This document shows positions 6,572-14,438 of a stretch of 64,000 nucleotides of DNA, one piece after another. The DNA is from Clostridiales bacterium (lineage in GTDB: Bacteria; Bacillota; Clostridia; Oscillospirales; Oscillospiraceae). Below the pieces are notes generated by a model. It had not been told where the DNA came from, searched no databases, and worked only from the letters and a program-made list of their open reading frames with translations. The stretch spans positions 1-64,000 of the forward strand of contig SFHJ01000004.1 of the NCBI GenBank assembly GCA_004555655.1, written 5' to 3'. Position numbers and translations under genes: made by a program. The first letter of the stretch is position 1. Every line of letters begins with the position of its first letter.

Positions 6572-7276
6572 TTATTCCTGTATGAGCTGGCGGACGATAT
6601 AGCCCGCAATCATCAACCCGGCGCACGGCGGCACCCACGATACAGAGCCCGGCACGCTGCGCCTGCCTTCCTGCAAAGAAGCGGGCTGCAGCGGCTTTAT
6701 GGGCAGCTCGGTACTGGCCAGCACCGTGTGGTGCAGAATGCCGCGCTCACGCAGCGCTCTGCGCATCACGCGCGCAAGCGGGCAGCCGGAGGTTTTGCTG
6801 ATATCCGTGATGCAGAATTTCGTGGGATCGAGGCGGTTTCCCGTGCCCATGGAGCTGATGATGGGAACGCCGCGCTCCAGCGCAGTCACGATCAGACTCG
6901 TTTTGCAGATGACGGTATCGATGGCGTCGGCAATATAGTCAAAGCCCATCGAGAAAAACTGCTCTTTGCCCGCTTCCTCGTAGACGACAGGCATCGCGTG
7001 CACGGTGCAGTCGGGGTTGATGTCCGCGACGCGCTCCGCCATCACCTCGGTCTTATACCGGCCGATGGTCGAGTGCAGCGCGACAAGCTGGCGGTTGAGG
7101 TTCGACTCGCTCACCACGTCGTTGTCCACAAGGGTCAACTCACCCACGCCCGCGCGCGCGAGCGCTTCGGCAACAAAGCTGCCCACGCCGCCCACGCCGA
7201 ATACGGCCACATGCGCGCGGGCAAGACGCGCAAGCGCGTCTTCTCCCAGCAGCATAATCTCACGTTCAAATTGCAT
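6572..7276 (-). CDS. tcdA: tRNA threonylcarbamoyladenosine dehydratase
   Basis: A 234-residue E1/ThiF-family enzyme that uses ATP to convert t6A37 of tRNA to its cyclic form. The nucleotide-binding loop FGVGGVGSF lies near residues 29-37, followed by DNDVVSESNLNRQ. The conserved SMGTGNRLDP and CPLARVMRR stretches mark the TcdA/CsdL branch rather than ThiF or MoeB. The ATG at 7276 is preceded by GGAGAG; a start 21 bp upstream lacks a ribosome-binding site. In Bacillus subtilis the orthologue yrvM lies beside a 6S RNA gene, and a 6S-like RNA occurs about 2 kb upstream here. Confidence 0.9.
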   Translation of the reverse strand: MQFEREIMLLGEDALARLARAHVAVFGVGGVGSFVAEALARAGVGELTLVDNDVVSESNLNRQLVALHSTIGRYKTEVMAERVADINPDCTVHAMPVVYEEAGKEQFFSMGFDYIADAIDTVICKTSLIVTALERGVPIISSMGTGNRLDPTKFCITDISKTSGCPLARVMRRALRERGILHHTVLASTELPIKPLQPASLQEGRRSVPGSVSWVPPCAGLMIAGYIVRQLIQE

Positions 7277-7293
7277 GCATATCTCTCCATACA

Positions 7294-7321
7294 GCAAAAG
7301 CTGCCCAAGGGCAGCTTTTGC
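7294..7321 (-). terminator. Intrinsic terminator after the parvulin gene
   Basis: A perfect 13-bp inverted repeat (7294-7306 and 7309-7321) whose minus-strand 3' arm ends in GCTTTTGC. It lies between the parvulin stop and tcdA. Confidence 0.7.
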
Positions 7322-7338
7322 ACAGATTGTCGTGTGGT

Positions 7339-8835
7339 TTACTTGGTGGTGAAGCGCATGCCGAAGCTGTTTGTCGTGTACGACGCGTCAGCCGTAGCAG
7401 CCTCATTCCAGGCGCTGTAGTCGGCATAGCGCAGTGCGTAGTCAACCAGATAGTCACGGCAGTTGTCGCCGCGGCCGCAGAAGTACATGACATGGTAGCC
7501 GTATTCGGTCTGCACGATGCCGGTGTCGCCGGTCTGACGCGCCGGGTCATAGCACCAGTCGTTGAAGTTGGTGACCGTCTCGCCCGGATGGACGTTCTCA
7601 TACAGGCCGCCCGCCTCGGCGTTGTCAGCGGAGTGCTCCTGCGCCAGCGCAGCAAACGCATCTTCGGTCTGCTCACCGGCTTCGAACTCGGCCAGTACTG
7701 CCTCAGCCTCCGCCTTGGCGTCTGCCATGGCAGCTTCGTCGGTGGTGTCGCTGACGGAGATCAGAATGTGGCGGACGTTGGGCATACCGTAGTCATGATC
7801 GTCACGGGAGAGGAAGTAGGCGACATAGTAACCGGCGGAATACTCGACATAGGTGGTGTCGCCCGCCTGACGGGTGGTGTCATACAGCCAGTCAGCCAGC
7901 TCGGACGCAGTGGAATCATAGCCGTTGGCGGTGCGGAGCGTGTAGCTCTGATCCTGATAGGATTCCTTGGAGGCCTCAGGCGCGTTCTTGACCGAAGCCA
8001 TGAGGAATGCGGATTCGTCGCCCTGCGAGGACTCGGCCATCTCACGGGCCAGCTCCTCTTCCTGCTGCTTCAGCGCTTCTTCGTCGTCCGTCTCGTCGAA
8101 CAAAGACGCGTTGACGGTGAACAGGCGGTACTTGACGGTATCATACTTGTTGGGATTGGCGTCATATTCAGCCTTCAACTCGTCGGCGCTGTAGGTGAAG
8201 CCGTCATTGACGGAAGTGGCGTAGTTGCCGACCAGCGTATTGACCTCGAGGTATTCGCGGTAGTTCTTCGTGTTGCAGCCCTTGCCGTACTGCGCAGCCA
8301 AAAATGCGTTGGCCGAGTCAAAGCCGTAGGCGGAGGCGTAGTAGTCGAGCATCGAGATTGAAGAATCGATACTGGCCTTGTCGTCGTCGGTGAGCGTAAA
8401 GCCGTTCGCAACGGCCTCGTCATAGATGGCATAAGTGGCACTTGCACTGCCGAGCGCCTGCTCGGTCAGAGCATCGGCCCAGGTAGTACCGGCCGCTTCA
8501 TCATAATACTGCTCATCCAACGGCGTCTCGGTATCAACCATGTAGCTGAAAAAGTCGCCCATCTGGTTGGCCAGGTTGGAATAGGCGGTGCGATAATAGT
8601 AGTTCATGGTCGCAGGGGAGATCTTATGGCCGCTGACAACGGCGGCGGTGGTATGTTCTTCAAAGAAACCGGTGGTCAGCATGGTGAAAAACACGATAAC
8701 AGCGATCACGAGTACCGCGCCCACAATGCCAAGCGCCGTTTTCAGGCCCTTGCTCATACCTTTCTTCTGGTTGGCAGCGGGTGTGGGATTGGCCGCGGCC
8801 GCTTTGCGCTTGCTCTTTTCGCGGGATGCGCTCAT
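7339..8835 (-). CDS. Membrane-anchored parvulin-type peptidyl-prolyl isomerase (PrsA/SurA-like foldase)
   Basis: The ATG at 8835 gives about 498 residues. A short basic cytoplasmic tail (residues 1-30) is followed by one transmembrane helix (about 31-53, GIVGAVLVIAVIVFFTML); there is no lipobox, unlike PrsA. A SurA-N-like helical region follows. The parvulin domain near the C-terminus has VRHILISVS, FAALAQEHSAD and GGLYENV, with a terminal YGYHVMYFCGR. A weaker copy of its last third (DWLYDTTRQAGDT...YVAYFLSR) precedes it. The likely role is folding of secreted proteins outside the membrane. Its own promoter and terminator make it monocistronic. Confidence 0.85.
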   Translation of the reverse strand: MSASREKSKRKAAAANPTPAANQKKGMSKGLKTALGIVGAVLVIAVIVFFTMLTTGFFEEHTTAAVVSGHKISPATMNYYYRTAYSNLANQMGDFFSYMVDTETPLDEQYYDEAAGTTWADALTEQALGSASATYAIYDEAVANGFTLTDDDKASIDSSISMLDYYASAYGFDSANAFLAAQYGKGCNTKNYREYLEVNTLVGNYATSVNDGFTYSADELKAEYDANPNKYDTVKYRLFTVNASLFDETDDEEALKQQEEELAREMAESSQGDESAFLMASVKNAPEASKESYQDQSYTLRTANGYDSTASELADWLYDTTRQAGDTTYVEYSAGYYVAYFLSRDDHDYGMPNVRHILISVSDTTDEAAMADAKAEAEAVLAEFEAGEQTEDAFAALAQEHSADNAEAGGLYENVHPGETVTNFNDWCYDPARQTGDTGIVQTEYGYHVMYFCGRGDNCRDYLVDYALRYADYSAWNEAATADASYTTNSFGMRFTTK

Positions 8836-8890
8836 TTCAGGATCAGTCCTCTCATAGTCCTTGGTTTTCGCAAAAAGCGATACATAGCGT

Positions 8891-8919
8891 ATTATAGCGA
8901 AAAACACCCGCAGTTGCAA
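8891..8919 (-). promoter_or_regulatory. SigA promoter of the parvulin gene
   Basis: TTGCAA (8914-8919) and TATAAT (8891-8896), 17 bp apart, about 50 bp upstream of the ATG at 8835. Confidence 0.85.
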
Positions 8920-8935
8920 GTACGATTTTCTATTT

Positions 8936-9092
8936 CCAGAAAAAGTTCATCATTACGCAATTTTTATCATTTTTTCGGCGAACCGGTCACGCAAAAGCCC
9001 AAAAAGCCAACGCCGCTTCCCGCGGGCCGGCAGCGGTTCGCGCCTGCAGGCGAAGCGAAACTGCCGGTCATGTTTTCCGGTGCGTATTGCCG
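8936..9092. other. Non-coding stretch with hairpins
   Basis: No gene is visible. It holds an imperfect long hairpin centred on GCCTGCAGGC (about 9014-9067, outer arms CCGGCAG/CTGCCGG) and a TTTTCCGG/CCGGAAAA hairpin just to its right. Neither has a clear function; both resemble the palindromic intergenic hairpins near 20.6 kb in style. Confidence 0.4.
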
Positions 9093-9093
9093 G

Positions 9094-9130
9094 AAAAAAT
9101 AAATCGTGCCCGCCCGGAAGGGCGGACACG
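9094..9130 (-). terminator. Intrinsic terminator downstream of the 6S-like RNA
   Basis: A GC-rich stem (9105-9115 with 9120-9130, CGTGTCCGCCC and its partner) is followed on the minus strand by ATTTATTTTTT. It ends the minus-strand unit that contains the DUF1292 gene and the structured RNA. Confidence 0.75.
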
Positions 9131-9148
9131 AAAAACCCCGCGAAGGCC

Positions 9149-9318
9149 GTGCGAATCCAATTATAACCTGCACGCAAGGGCAGGTGGGTTGCCTCTCCAC
9201 AGCTTCACTGCTTCCAACTTCCACACCATGTCAAAGCATGGGCGGGAGGCCTGCAATCGGCGGCAGAAGTACAGCATCCCTTAGTTATAATGTGGGTTTA
9301 AGTGGACCCGTCACGCAC
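9149..9318 (-). ncRNA. ssrS: Structured RNA, candidate 6S RNA
   Basis: About 170 nt with no ORF. On the minus strand the ends pair: GTGCG with CGCAC, GGGTCCA with TGGATTC (two wobbles) and ATTATAAC with GTTATAAT. Inside is an open region with a CCTGC/GCAGG hairpin on its 3' side, then a long irregular hairpin ending in CCATG/CATGG. Closing stem, large bubble with a 3'-side hairpin and terminal stem is the architecture of 6S RNA, which mimics an open promoter and sequesters SigA polymerase. A terminator follows. Neighbours tcdA and DUF1292/ruvX match the 6S-1 gene region of Bacillus. Strand is inferred from wobble pairs and the terminator; other internal pairs fit the plus strand slightly better, so the call is tentative. 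Confidence 0.5.
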
Positions 9319-9332
9319 CCCGCAGGAAAACA

Positions 9333-9620
9333 TCACGACTCAATCGTTTCCTCGTCCTCATAGATGAGATCCATCAGTGCCTGATAGACGGCCTCAAGCT
9401 CATCGTCATCGTCGATGGTGACAAGCAGCGGCTCGCCGTTCTCCTCGACTGACTTCAAAATACTGACCTCAAGCTCCTCTTCATCGTCGCCTTCGCCTGC
9501 GGGCACCAGCGCCAGATAGCGGCTGCCCTCGTACTCCAGCTCAGCCAGAACTTCAAGTTCGTATTCCTTGCCGTCTTCATCGGTGATGGAGATAAAATCC
9601 GATCCGTATTCCTCGCTCAT
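9333..9620 (-). CDS. DUF1292 family protein (YrzB-like)
   Basis: The ATG at 9620, preceded by GGAGGCTGGCT, gives 95 residues. The protein is strongly acidic, with the family opening FISITDEDGKEYELEVLAELEYEGSRYLALVP and acidic runs afterwards. In Firmicutes this gene lies beside ruvX and an IreB-family gene; ruvX is 4 kb away here. Function is unknown. A structured RNA follows immediately downstream on the same strand. Confidence 0.85.
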   Translation of the reverse strand: MSEEYGSDFISITDEDGKEYELEVLAELEYEGSRYLALVPAGEGDDEEELEVSILKSVEENGEPLLVTIDDDDELEAVYQALMDLIYEDEETIES

Positions 9621-9705
9621 AGCCAGCCTCCGTTCCGCTTGCTTCTTTGCCTCTATTCTAACCGCAGACGGATGCAAAATCAAGAGGAAATTACGCGCAG
9701 CGCCG

Positions 9706-9933
9706 TCAGGAACAAAAATCCTCCAGTGCGCGCGTCAGACCGGCGCGCGTGTCAAAGCGCAGGCCGCGCTGCAGAAGTTCCCGGTCGCGCCGGCAGAGGG
9801 CATCTGCGCAGACGTTCGTCTGTGTCCAGCGCTTCTGCGCGTAATCGTACCAGCTCACGCGCCCCTGCCGCAGCTGCAGAAGAAACAGCGCGCAGCAGAA
9901 AAGCGTGCAGATCCTGCGCATATGTGTGTTCAA
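9706..9933 (-). CDS. Small hypothetical protein with signal-like N-terminus
   Basis: A 75-codon frame starting at TTG 9933 or at the ATG four codons later. The N-terminus (RRICTLFCCALFLLQL) looks like a short signal peptide or membrane anchor, and the rest is basic with WYDYAQKRW and four cysteines. Codon third positions are GC-rich like neighbouring genes. GGGAG lies upstream at loose spacing, and another open frame overlaps it. I recognise no family; it may not be expressed. Confidence 0.35.
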   Translation of the reverse strand: MNTHMRRICTLFCCALFLLQLRQGRVSWYDYAQKRWTQTNVCADALCRRDRELLQRGLRFDTRAGLTRALEDFCS

Positions 9934-10031
9934 ACGGCATCAGCTCCCTGCCGCTAGTCTGCCCGGTTCGCACCGTCGTATGCGCGGTGGAAAAAGAAGC
10001 GAATGATATTCACAATTTATTCCCAAAATAA

Positions 10032-10060
10032 TTGACAACCGTGATATAATACGGTATTAG
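10032..10060 (+). promoter_or_regulatory. Candidate promoter of the class A PBP gene
   Basis: TTGACA (10032-10037) and TATTAG (10055-10060) with a 17-bp spacer. A better TATAAT lies inside the spacer but only 7 bp from the TTGACA, so it cannot pair with it. Confidence 0.5.
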
Positions 10061-10137
10061 TAAAAAAATACGCTGACGCATTGCGCCCGAACGGGCCGGA
10101 CTGCGCCGGTTTTGACCGTCATACAGGGAGGAACATT

Positions 10138-12657
10138 ATGTCCCATCGAGATAGCACAACACCCGAGCGCTGCTCCGGCGGCGCCAGGCGCGTCTTCAGC
10201 ACGATCGGGAAGGTACTCGGCACGATGCTGCTGGTATTCTTCCTGACGGCACTTGTCTTCACGTGCCTGTTTGCGCTGTATGTCAAAAACGATCTGTCGC
10301 AGCAGGTCGATTTTTCCATCGAGGGCTTCTCGCTTGACCAGACGTCCGTCATCTACTATGAAGACCCCAAAACGGGTCAGGACGTGGTGCTGCAAAAACT
10401 CTACGGCGGCGCCAACCGTACATGGGTGAAGTATGAGGACATGCCCAAGAACCTCATCCACGCCTGTATTGCCATCGAGGACAAGCGCTTCATCGACCAT
10501 CAGGGCGTTGACTGGCTCACGACGATGCGCGCCTGCGTCGGCATGTTCTTCGGCAACGGCACCGCCGGCGGCTCGACCATCACGCAGCAGCTCATCAAAA
10601 ATATCACGGGCAATAAGGAAATCACCGTCCGCAGAAAGCTTGTGGAGATCTTTACCGCGCTCGAGTTTGAGAAGGAGCACACCAAAGACGAGATCATGGA
10701 GCTGTATCTCAATATCATCGCCCTGGGTGAAAACTGCTCTGGCGTGCAGTCGGCTTCGCAGGTGTATTTCGGCAAGAATGTGGAGGAGCTGGATCTGGCC
10801 GAGTGCGCATCTCTCATCGGCATTACGAATAACCCCTCGATCTATGACCCATATATCAACCCCGAAAAGAACAAGGAGCGGCAGGAAATCATTCTCTACC
10901 AGATGCTCGATCAGGGATATATCAACCAGCAGCAGTACGACGAGGCCGTGGCCGAGGAGCTCGTTTTCCGCAACACCAGCGGCGAGTCGCATACCGACGG
11001 CAGCGAGGAGTATTATTCCTATTTTGAAGACCAGGTCATCCGCGATGTTGTCAGAGACCTCTGCGAAAAGACCGGGTATGAATATGACATCGTCTACAAG
11101 ATGGTCATGACGGGCGGCTACTCCATCTACAGCACCTACGATCCCGACGTGCAGGCGGCGGTGGACGAGGTATATGAGAATCTGTCGAACGTCCCCAATA
11201 CGGCAAGCTCGCAGCAGCTGCAGTCGGCCATCGTCGTCTGCGACAACAAGACGGGCGACGTGATCGCCATGGCAGGCGGCGTGGGTGAAAAAGAGGGCAG
11301 CCTCACCTGGAACCGCGCTACGCAGAGCTATCTCTCGCCGGGCTCGACCATCAAGCCGGTGTCGGTCTATGCGCCTGCGCTGGAGCTGGGGCTGATTTCA
11401 CCCGCGAGCGTCTACGATGACACGCCGTACTCGTTTACCGACAGTTCCTATTGGCCGAAGAACTCGGATTCGACCTACCGCGGCCTCGTTACCATCAATG
11501 AGGCGATGTGCCAGTCGCTCAACACCGTGCCGGTCAAGCTGGTGGCTGAAATGACGCCGGAGTACTGCTACACCTTTGCCAAGGACAAGATGGGGCTGAG
11601 TACACTGGTGTCTGATTATGTAAACTCCAAGGGCGAGGTGCTCTCCGACGCCAACCTCGCGCCGATGGCGATGGGCGGACTGACAAACGGCGTGACGGTG
11701 CGGGCAATGGCCGCCGCCTATACCACGTTCGCCAACGAGGGCGTCTACCGTGAGGCGCGGACGTACACGAAGGTCGTCGACGCAGGCGGCAACGTCGTTC
11801 TGGACAATACGCAGTCTTCGCATGTGGCCATGAAGGACATGACCGCCTGGTATATCAATGATATGCTGGAAAATACCGTGGCATACGGCACGGGCACTGC
11901 GGCACAGCTGAGCGGCATGACTGTGGCGGGCAAGACAGGCACAACCACCAATGACTTTGACCGCTGGTTTGCCGGTTACACGCCGTATTACACGGCCGTG
12001 GTCTGGTGCGGCTACGACGACCCTGAGGAGATCGTACTGACGGATTCGAGCGCGAATCCCGCTATTGTGCTGTGGAAGCAGGTCATGCAGACGGTGCATG
12101 AGGGCCTTGCCGACAAGCAGTTTGCCCGGCCGACAAATGTGATCGAGTGCACGGTCTGCAGCGAGAGCGGCCTGCTGCCCACCGATGCGTGCTATGCCGA
12201 CCCGCGCGGCAACTGTGTCATCCGGATGCAGCTGAGCCTGTACGACGTGCCGACGCAGAGCTGTGATGTGCACAAGATGGTGAACATCTGTCAGGAATCG
12301 GGCCATGTGGCGAATGAATACTGCGCGCTTGTCGAGGGGAATGAGACCTATGAGGTGGGCCTGCTCGACGTGGCAAGAGCATTCCCGGTGCGCGGCATCG
12401 TGGTGCAGGATCAGGCATATGTGCTCTCGACTGTTACAGTCCCCGCGGGCTACTTTGCCGCCGTGTCGCCCGACGTCGACGCCATCAGTGTCGAATGTTA
12501 TATCCATGACGAGGACGATCTGCCGGTCGACGAGGACGAGGAGGACCGGATGAGCGATTGGATCTCCGATCTCATCGGCGGACGGGACGGCACGTCTGAG
12601 CCGTCAGACGGCGACGAGTGGAGCGACAATACCGGCCTTGGTGCGCAGAACCCGTAA
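10138..12657 (+). CDS. Class A penicillin-binding protein (PBP1A-type)
   Basis: The ATG at 10138, after GGGAGGAACATT, gives 839 residues. A cytoplasmic tail and one transmembrane helix (about 20-45) are followed by a GT51 glycosyltransferase domain with EDKRFIDHQGVD near residue 114 and TAGGSTITQQ nearby. The transpeptidase domain has the active-site SPGSTIKP (serine about 403), SLN near residue 460 and KTGTT near residue 599. A C-terminal extension with an acidic tail follows. It polymerises and cross-links peptidoglycan outside the membrane. It stands alone between a divergent minus-strand region and a methyltransferase 29 bp downstream. Confidence 0.95.
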   Translation: MSHRDSTTPERCSGGARRVFSTIGKVLGTMLLVFFLTALVFTCLFALYVKNDLSQQVDFSIEGFSLDQTSVIYYEDPKTGQDVVLQKLYGGANRTWVKYEDMPKNLIHACIAIEDKRFIDHQGVDWLTTMRACVGMFFGNGTAGGSTITQQLIKNITGNKEITVRRKLVEIFTALEFEKEHTKDEIMELYLNIIALGENCSGVQSASQVYFGKNVEELDLAECASLIGITNNPSIYDPYINPEKNKERQEIILYQMLDQGYINQQQYDEAVAEELVFRNTSGESHTDGSEEYYSYFEDQVIRDVVRDLCEKTGYEYDIVYKMVMTGGYSIYSTYDPDVQAAVDEVYENLSNVPNTASSQQLQSAIVVCDNKTGDVIAMAGGVGEKEGSLTWNRATQSYLSPGSTIKPVSVYAPALELGLISPASVYDDTPYSFTDSSYWPKNSDSTYRGLVTINEAMCQSLNTVPVKLVAEMTPEYCYTFAKDKMGLSTLVSDYVNSKGEVLSDANLAPMAMGGLTNGVTVRAMAAAYTTFANEGVYREARTYTKVVDAGGNVVLDNTQSSHVAMKDMTAWYINDMLENTVAYGTGTAAQLSGMTVAGKTGTTTNDFDRWFAGYTPYYTAVVWCGYDDPEEIVLTDSSANPAIVLWKQVMQTVHEGLADKQFARPTNVIECTVCSESGLLPTDACYADPRGNCVIRMQLSLYDVPTQSCDVHKMVNICQESGHVANEYCALVEGNETYEVGLLDVARAFPVRGIVVQDQAYVLSTVTVPAGYFAAVSPDVDAISVECYIHDEDDLPVDEDEEDRMSDWISDLIGGRDGTSEPSDGDEWSDNTGLGAQNP

Positions 12658-12686
12658 TAATAGAGAAAAAGATACTGGAGAAAGCT

Positions 12687-13550
12687 ATGTGGTTAGCAGA
12701 CAAATGGAAGGATTATGAGGTAATCGATACCTCCGGCGGCGAAAAGCTTGAGCGCTGGGGCGAGTTCGTGCTTGTGCGGCCCGACCCGCAGGTCATCTGG
12801 TCGACGCCGAAGAACGATCCCCTCTGGAACAATTATGACGCGAAGTATTCCCGCTCGTCCACGGGCGGCGGCAAGTGGTCAAACCTGCGCCTGCCCGAAG
12901 CGTGGCAGGTGCGCTACGGCGAGCTGACCTTCAACGTAAAGCCCATGAACTTTAAGCATACGGGCGTGTTCCCCGAGCAGGCAGCGAACTGGGATTTCAT
13001 TATGGACCGCATCCGCGGCGCGGGCAGGCCGGTTCAGGTGCTGAACCTGTTCGCCTATACGGGCGGCGCAACGCTGGCCGCAGCTGCCGCCGGCGCGGGC
13101 GTTTGCCACGTCGACGCGGCGAAGGGCATGGTCGCCTGGGCCAAGGAGAACGCGCGTGCGTCGGGCCTTGCGGAAAAGCCCATCCGCTGGATTGTGGATG
13201 ACTGCGCGAAATTTGTCGAGCGGGAGATCCGCCGCGGCAGAAAATATGACGCAATCATCATGGACCCGCCGTCGTATGGCCGCGGGCCTTCGGGCGAGAT
13301 CTGGAAGCTGGAGGAAAACCTGTATCCCTTTGTGCAGCTGGTCAGCCGCGTGCTGTCCGACGATCCGCTTTTCATCATCATCAACTCCTATACCACGGGG
13401 CTCGCCCCGTCGGTGCTGGGATATCTTCTGGGCAGCATCGTCTGTCCGCGCTTCGGCGGGCATACGGACTGCGGAGAGCTTGGCCTGCCTGTGACTGACA
13501 GCGGCCTTGTATTGCCGTGCGGCAGCACCGGCCGGTGGACGAGAGAATAG
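12687..13550 (+). CDS. Class I SAM-dependent RNA methyltransferase (RlmI/RlmK-like)
   Basis: The ATG at 12687, after GGAGAAAGCT, gives 287 residues. A SAM-binding Rossmann fold is visible: NLFAYTGGATLAAAAAGA (motif I, about 119-136), VDAAKGMVAWAKENA, and the catalytic-type DPPSYGRGPSGE (about 193-204). This motif set is typical of 23S rRNA m5C/m2G methyltransferases of the RlmI/RlmK group, but the N-terminal PUA domain is missing, so the target is uncertain. It lies between the PBP gene and the ECF transporter genes with short gaps and may share their transcript. Confidence 0.82.
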   Translation: MWLADKWKDYEVIDTSGGEKLERWGEFVLVRPDPQVIWSTPKNDPLWNNYDAKYSRSSTGGGKWSNLRLPEAWQVRYGELTFNVKPMNFKHTGVFPEQAANWDFIMDRIRGAGRPVQVLNLFAYTGGATLAAAAAGAGVCHVDAAKGMVAWAKENARASGLAEKPIRWIVDDCAKFVEREIRRGRKYDAIIMDPPSYGRGPSGEIWKLEENLYPFVQLVSRVLSDDPLFIIINSYTTGLAPSVLGYLLGSIVCPRFGGHTDCGELGLPVTDSGLVLPCGSTGRWTRE

Positions 13551-13559
13551 AGGCTGGGT

Positions 13560-14438
13560 ATGGAAAATCAGGCAATCACAGTAAAAAATCTGGTCTATAC
13601 CTACCCCAATCCCGATGGCCGTGAGGGCATCCAGGTCTTTCAGGGGCTGAATCTTTCCATCGGGCAGGGGAGCTTCGTGGCCGTGCTCGGCCACAACGGC
13701 TGCGGCAAATCGACGCTGGCCAAGCATTTCAACGCCATTTTGCTGCCGCTCGGCGGCAGCGTCCACGTCTACGGGATGGACACGCTGGATGAAAGCCTGC
13801 TGCTCGCCATCCGCCAGCAGGTGGGCATGGTATTTCAGAATCCCGACAATCAGATCGTGTCGAACGTGGTCGAAGAGGATGTGGCTTTCGCGCCGGAGAA
13901 TCTCGGCGTACCGTCGGACGAGATCCGCAGGCGTGTGGACGATGCGCTCAAGGCCGTCGGGATGTACGAATACCGCAAGCACGCGCCGCATTTGCTCTCC
14001 GGCGGACAGAAGCAGCGCATCGCCATCGCAGGCGTGATCGCCATGCAGCCGAAGTGCATCGTGCTCGACGAGCCGACGGCGATGCTTGACCCGCGCGGCC
14101 GGCAGGAGGTGCTGCAGACCATTCTGCGGCTCAACCGCGAATCAAAGATCACGGTGGTGCTGATTACGCACCACATGGATGAGGCGGCGCTGGCCGACCG
14201 CGTCATCGCCATGGCAGACGGAAAGATCGTCGCCGACGGCACGCCGCAGCAGGTTTTCCCACAGGTGGAGCTTCTGCAGCGTGTGGGCCTCAGCGTGCCT
14301 GAGACGACGCAGCTTCTGTACCGGCTGCGGCAGGCGGGCGTCGACGTGCCGCTGTGTGCGCTTTCCGTTGAAGACTGCGCGCAGGCGATTTTCAGCTGCC
14401 TGCAGCATTCCCGCCAGAATCGGAGGACAGAAACTTGA
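13560..14438 (+). CDS. ecfA1: Energy-coupling factor transporter ATPase EcfA1
   Basis: A 292-residue ABC ATPase with Walker A GHNGCGKST (about 44-52), Q-loop, signature LSGGQKQR (about 146), Walker B CIVLDEP and the H-loop THHMDE. It forms the ECF core with EcfA2 and EcfT, energising interchangeable S components that bind vitamins or metal ions. Order A1-A2-T followed by truA is the conserved Firmicutes arrangement. It overlaps ecfA2 by 4 bp (TTGA). An ECF S component is encoded at 48.8 kb in this window. Confidence 0.95.
   Translation: MENQAITVKNLVYTYPNPDGREGIQVFQGLNLSIGQGSFVAVLGHNGCGKSTLAKHFNAILLPLGGSVHVYGMDTLDESLLLAIRQQVGMVFQNPDNQIVSNVVEEDVAFAPENLGVPSDEIRRRVDDALKAVGMYEYRKHAPHLLSGGQKQRIAIAGVIAMQPKCIVLDEPTAMLDPRGRQEVLQTILRLNRESKITVVLITHHMDEAALADRVIAMADGKIVADGTPQQVFPQVELLQRVGLSVPETTQLLYRLRQAGVDVPLCALSVEDCAQAIFSCLQHSRQNRRTET

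Noticed and set aside
9149..9318. SRP RNA
   Set aside because: A GGAAG...GGAAGCAG stretch recalls the SRP domain IV, but the symmetric loop and tetraloop order do not match.
9752..9973. Alternative frame starting MPFEHTYAQDLHAFL
   Set aside because: Start lies only three bases after the GGAG and the rest is a low-complexity Ala/Arg/Pro string; the overlapping frame looks more coding, though both are weak.
10034..10050. TTGACA and TATAAT 7 bp apart as the PBP promoter
   Set aside because: Spacing is far too short; TTGACA with TATTAG at 17 bp is preferred.
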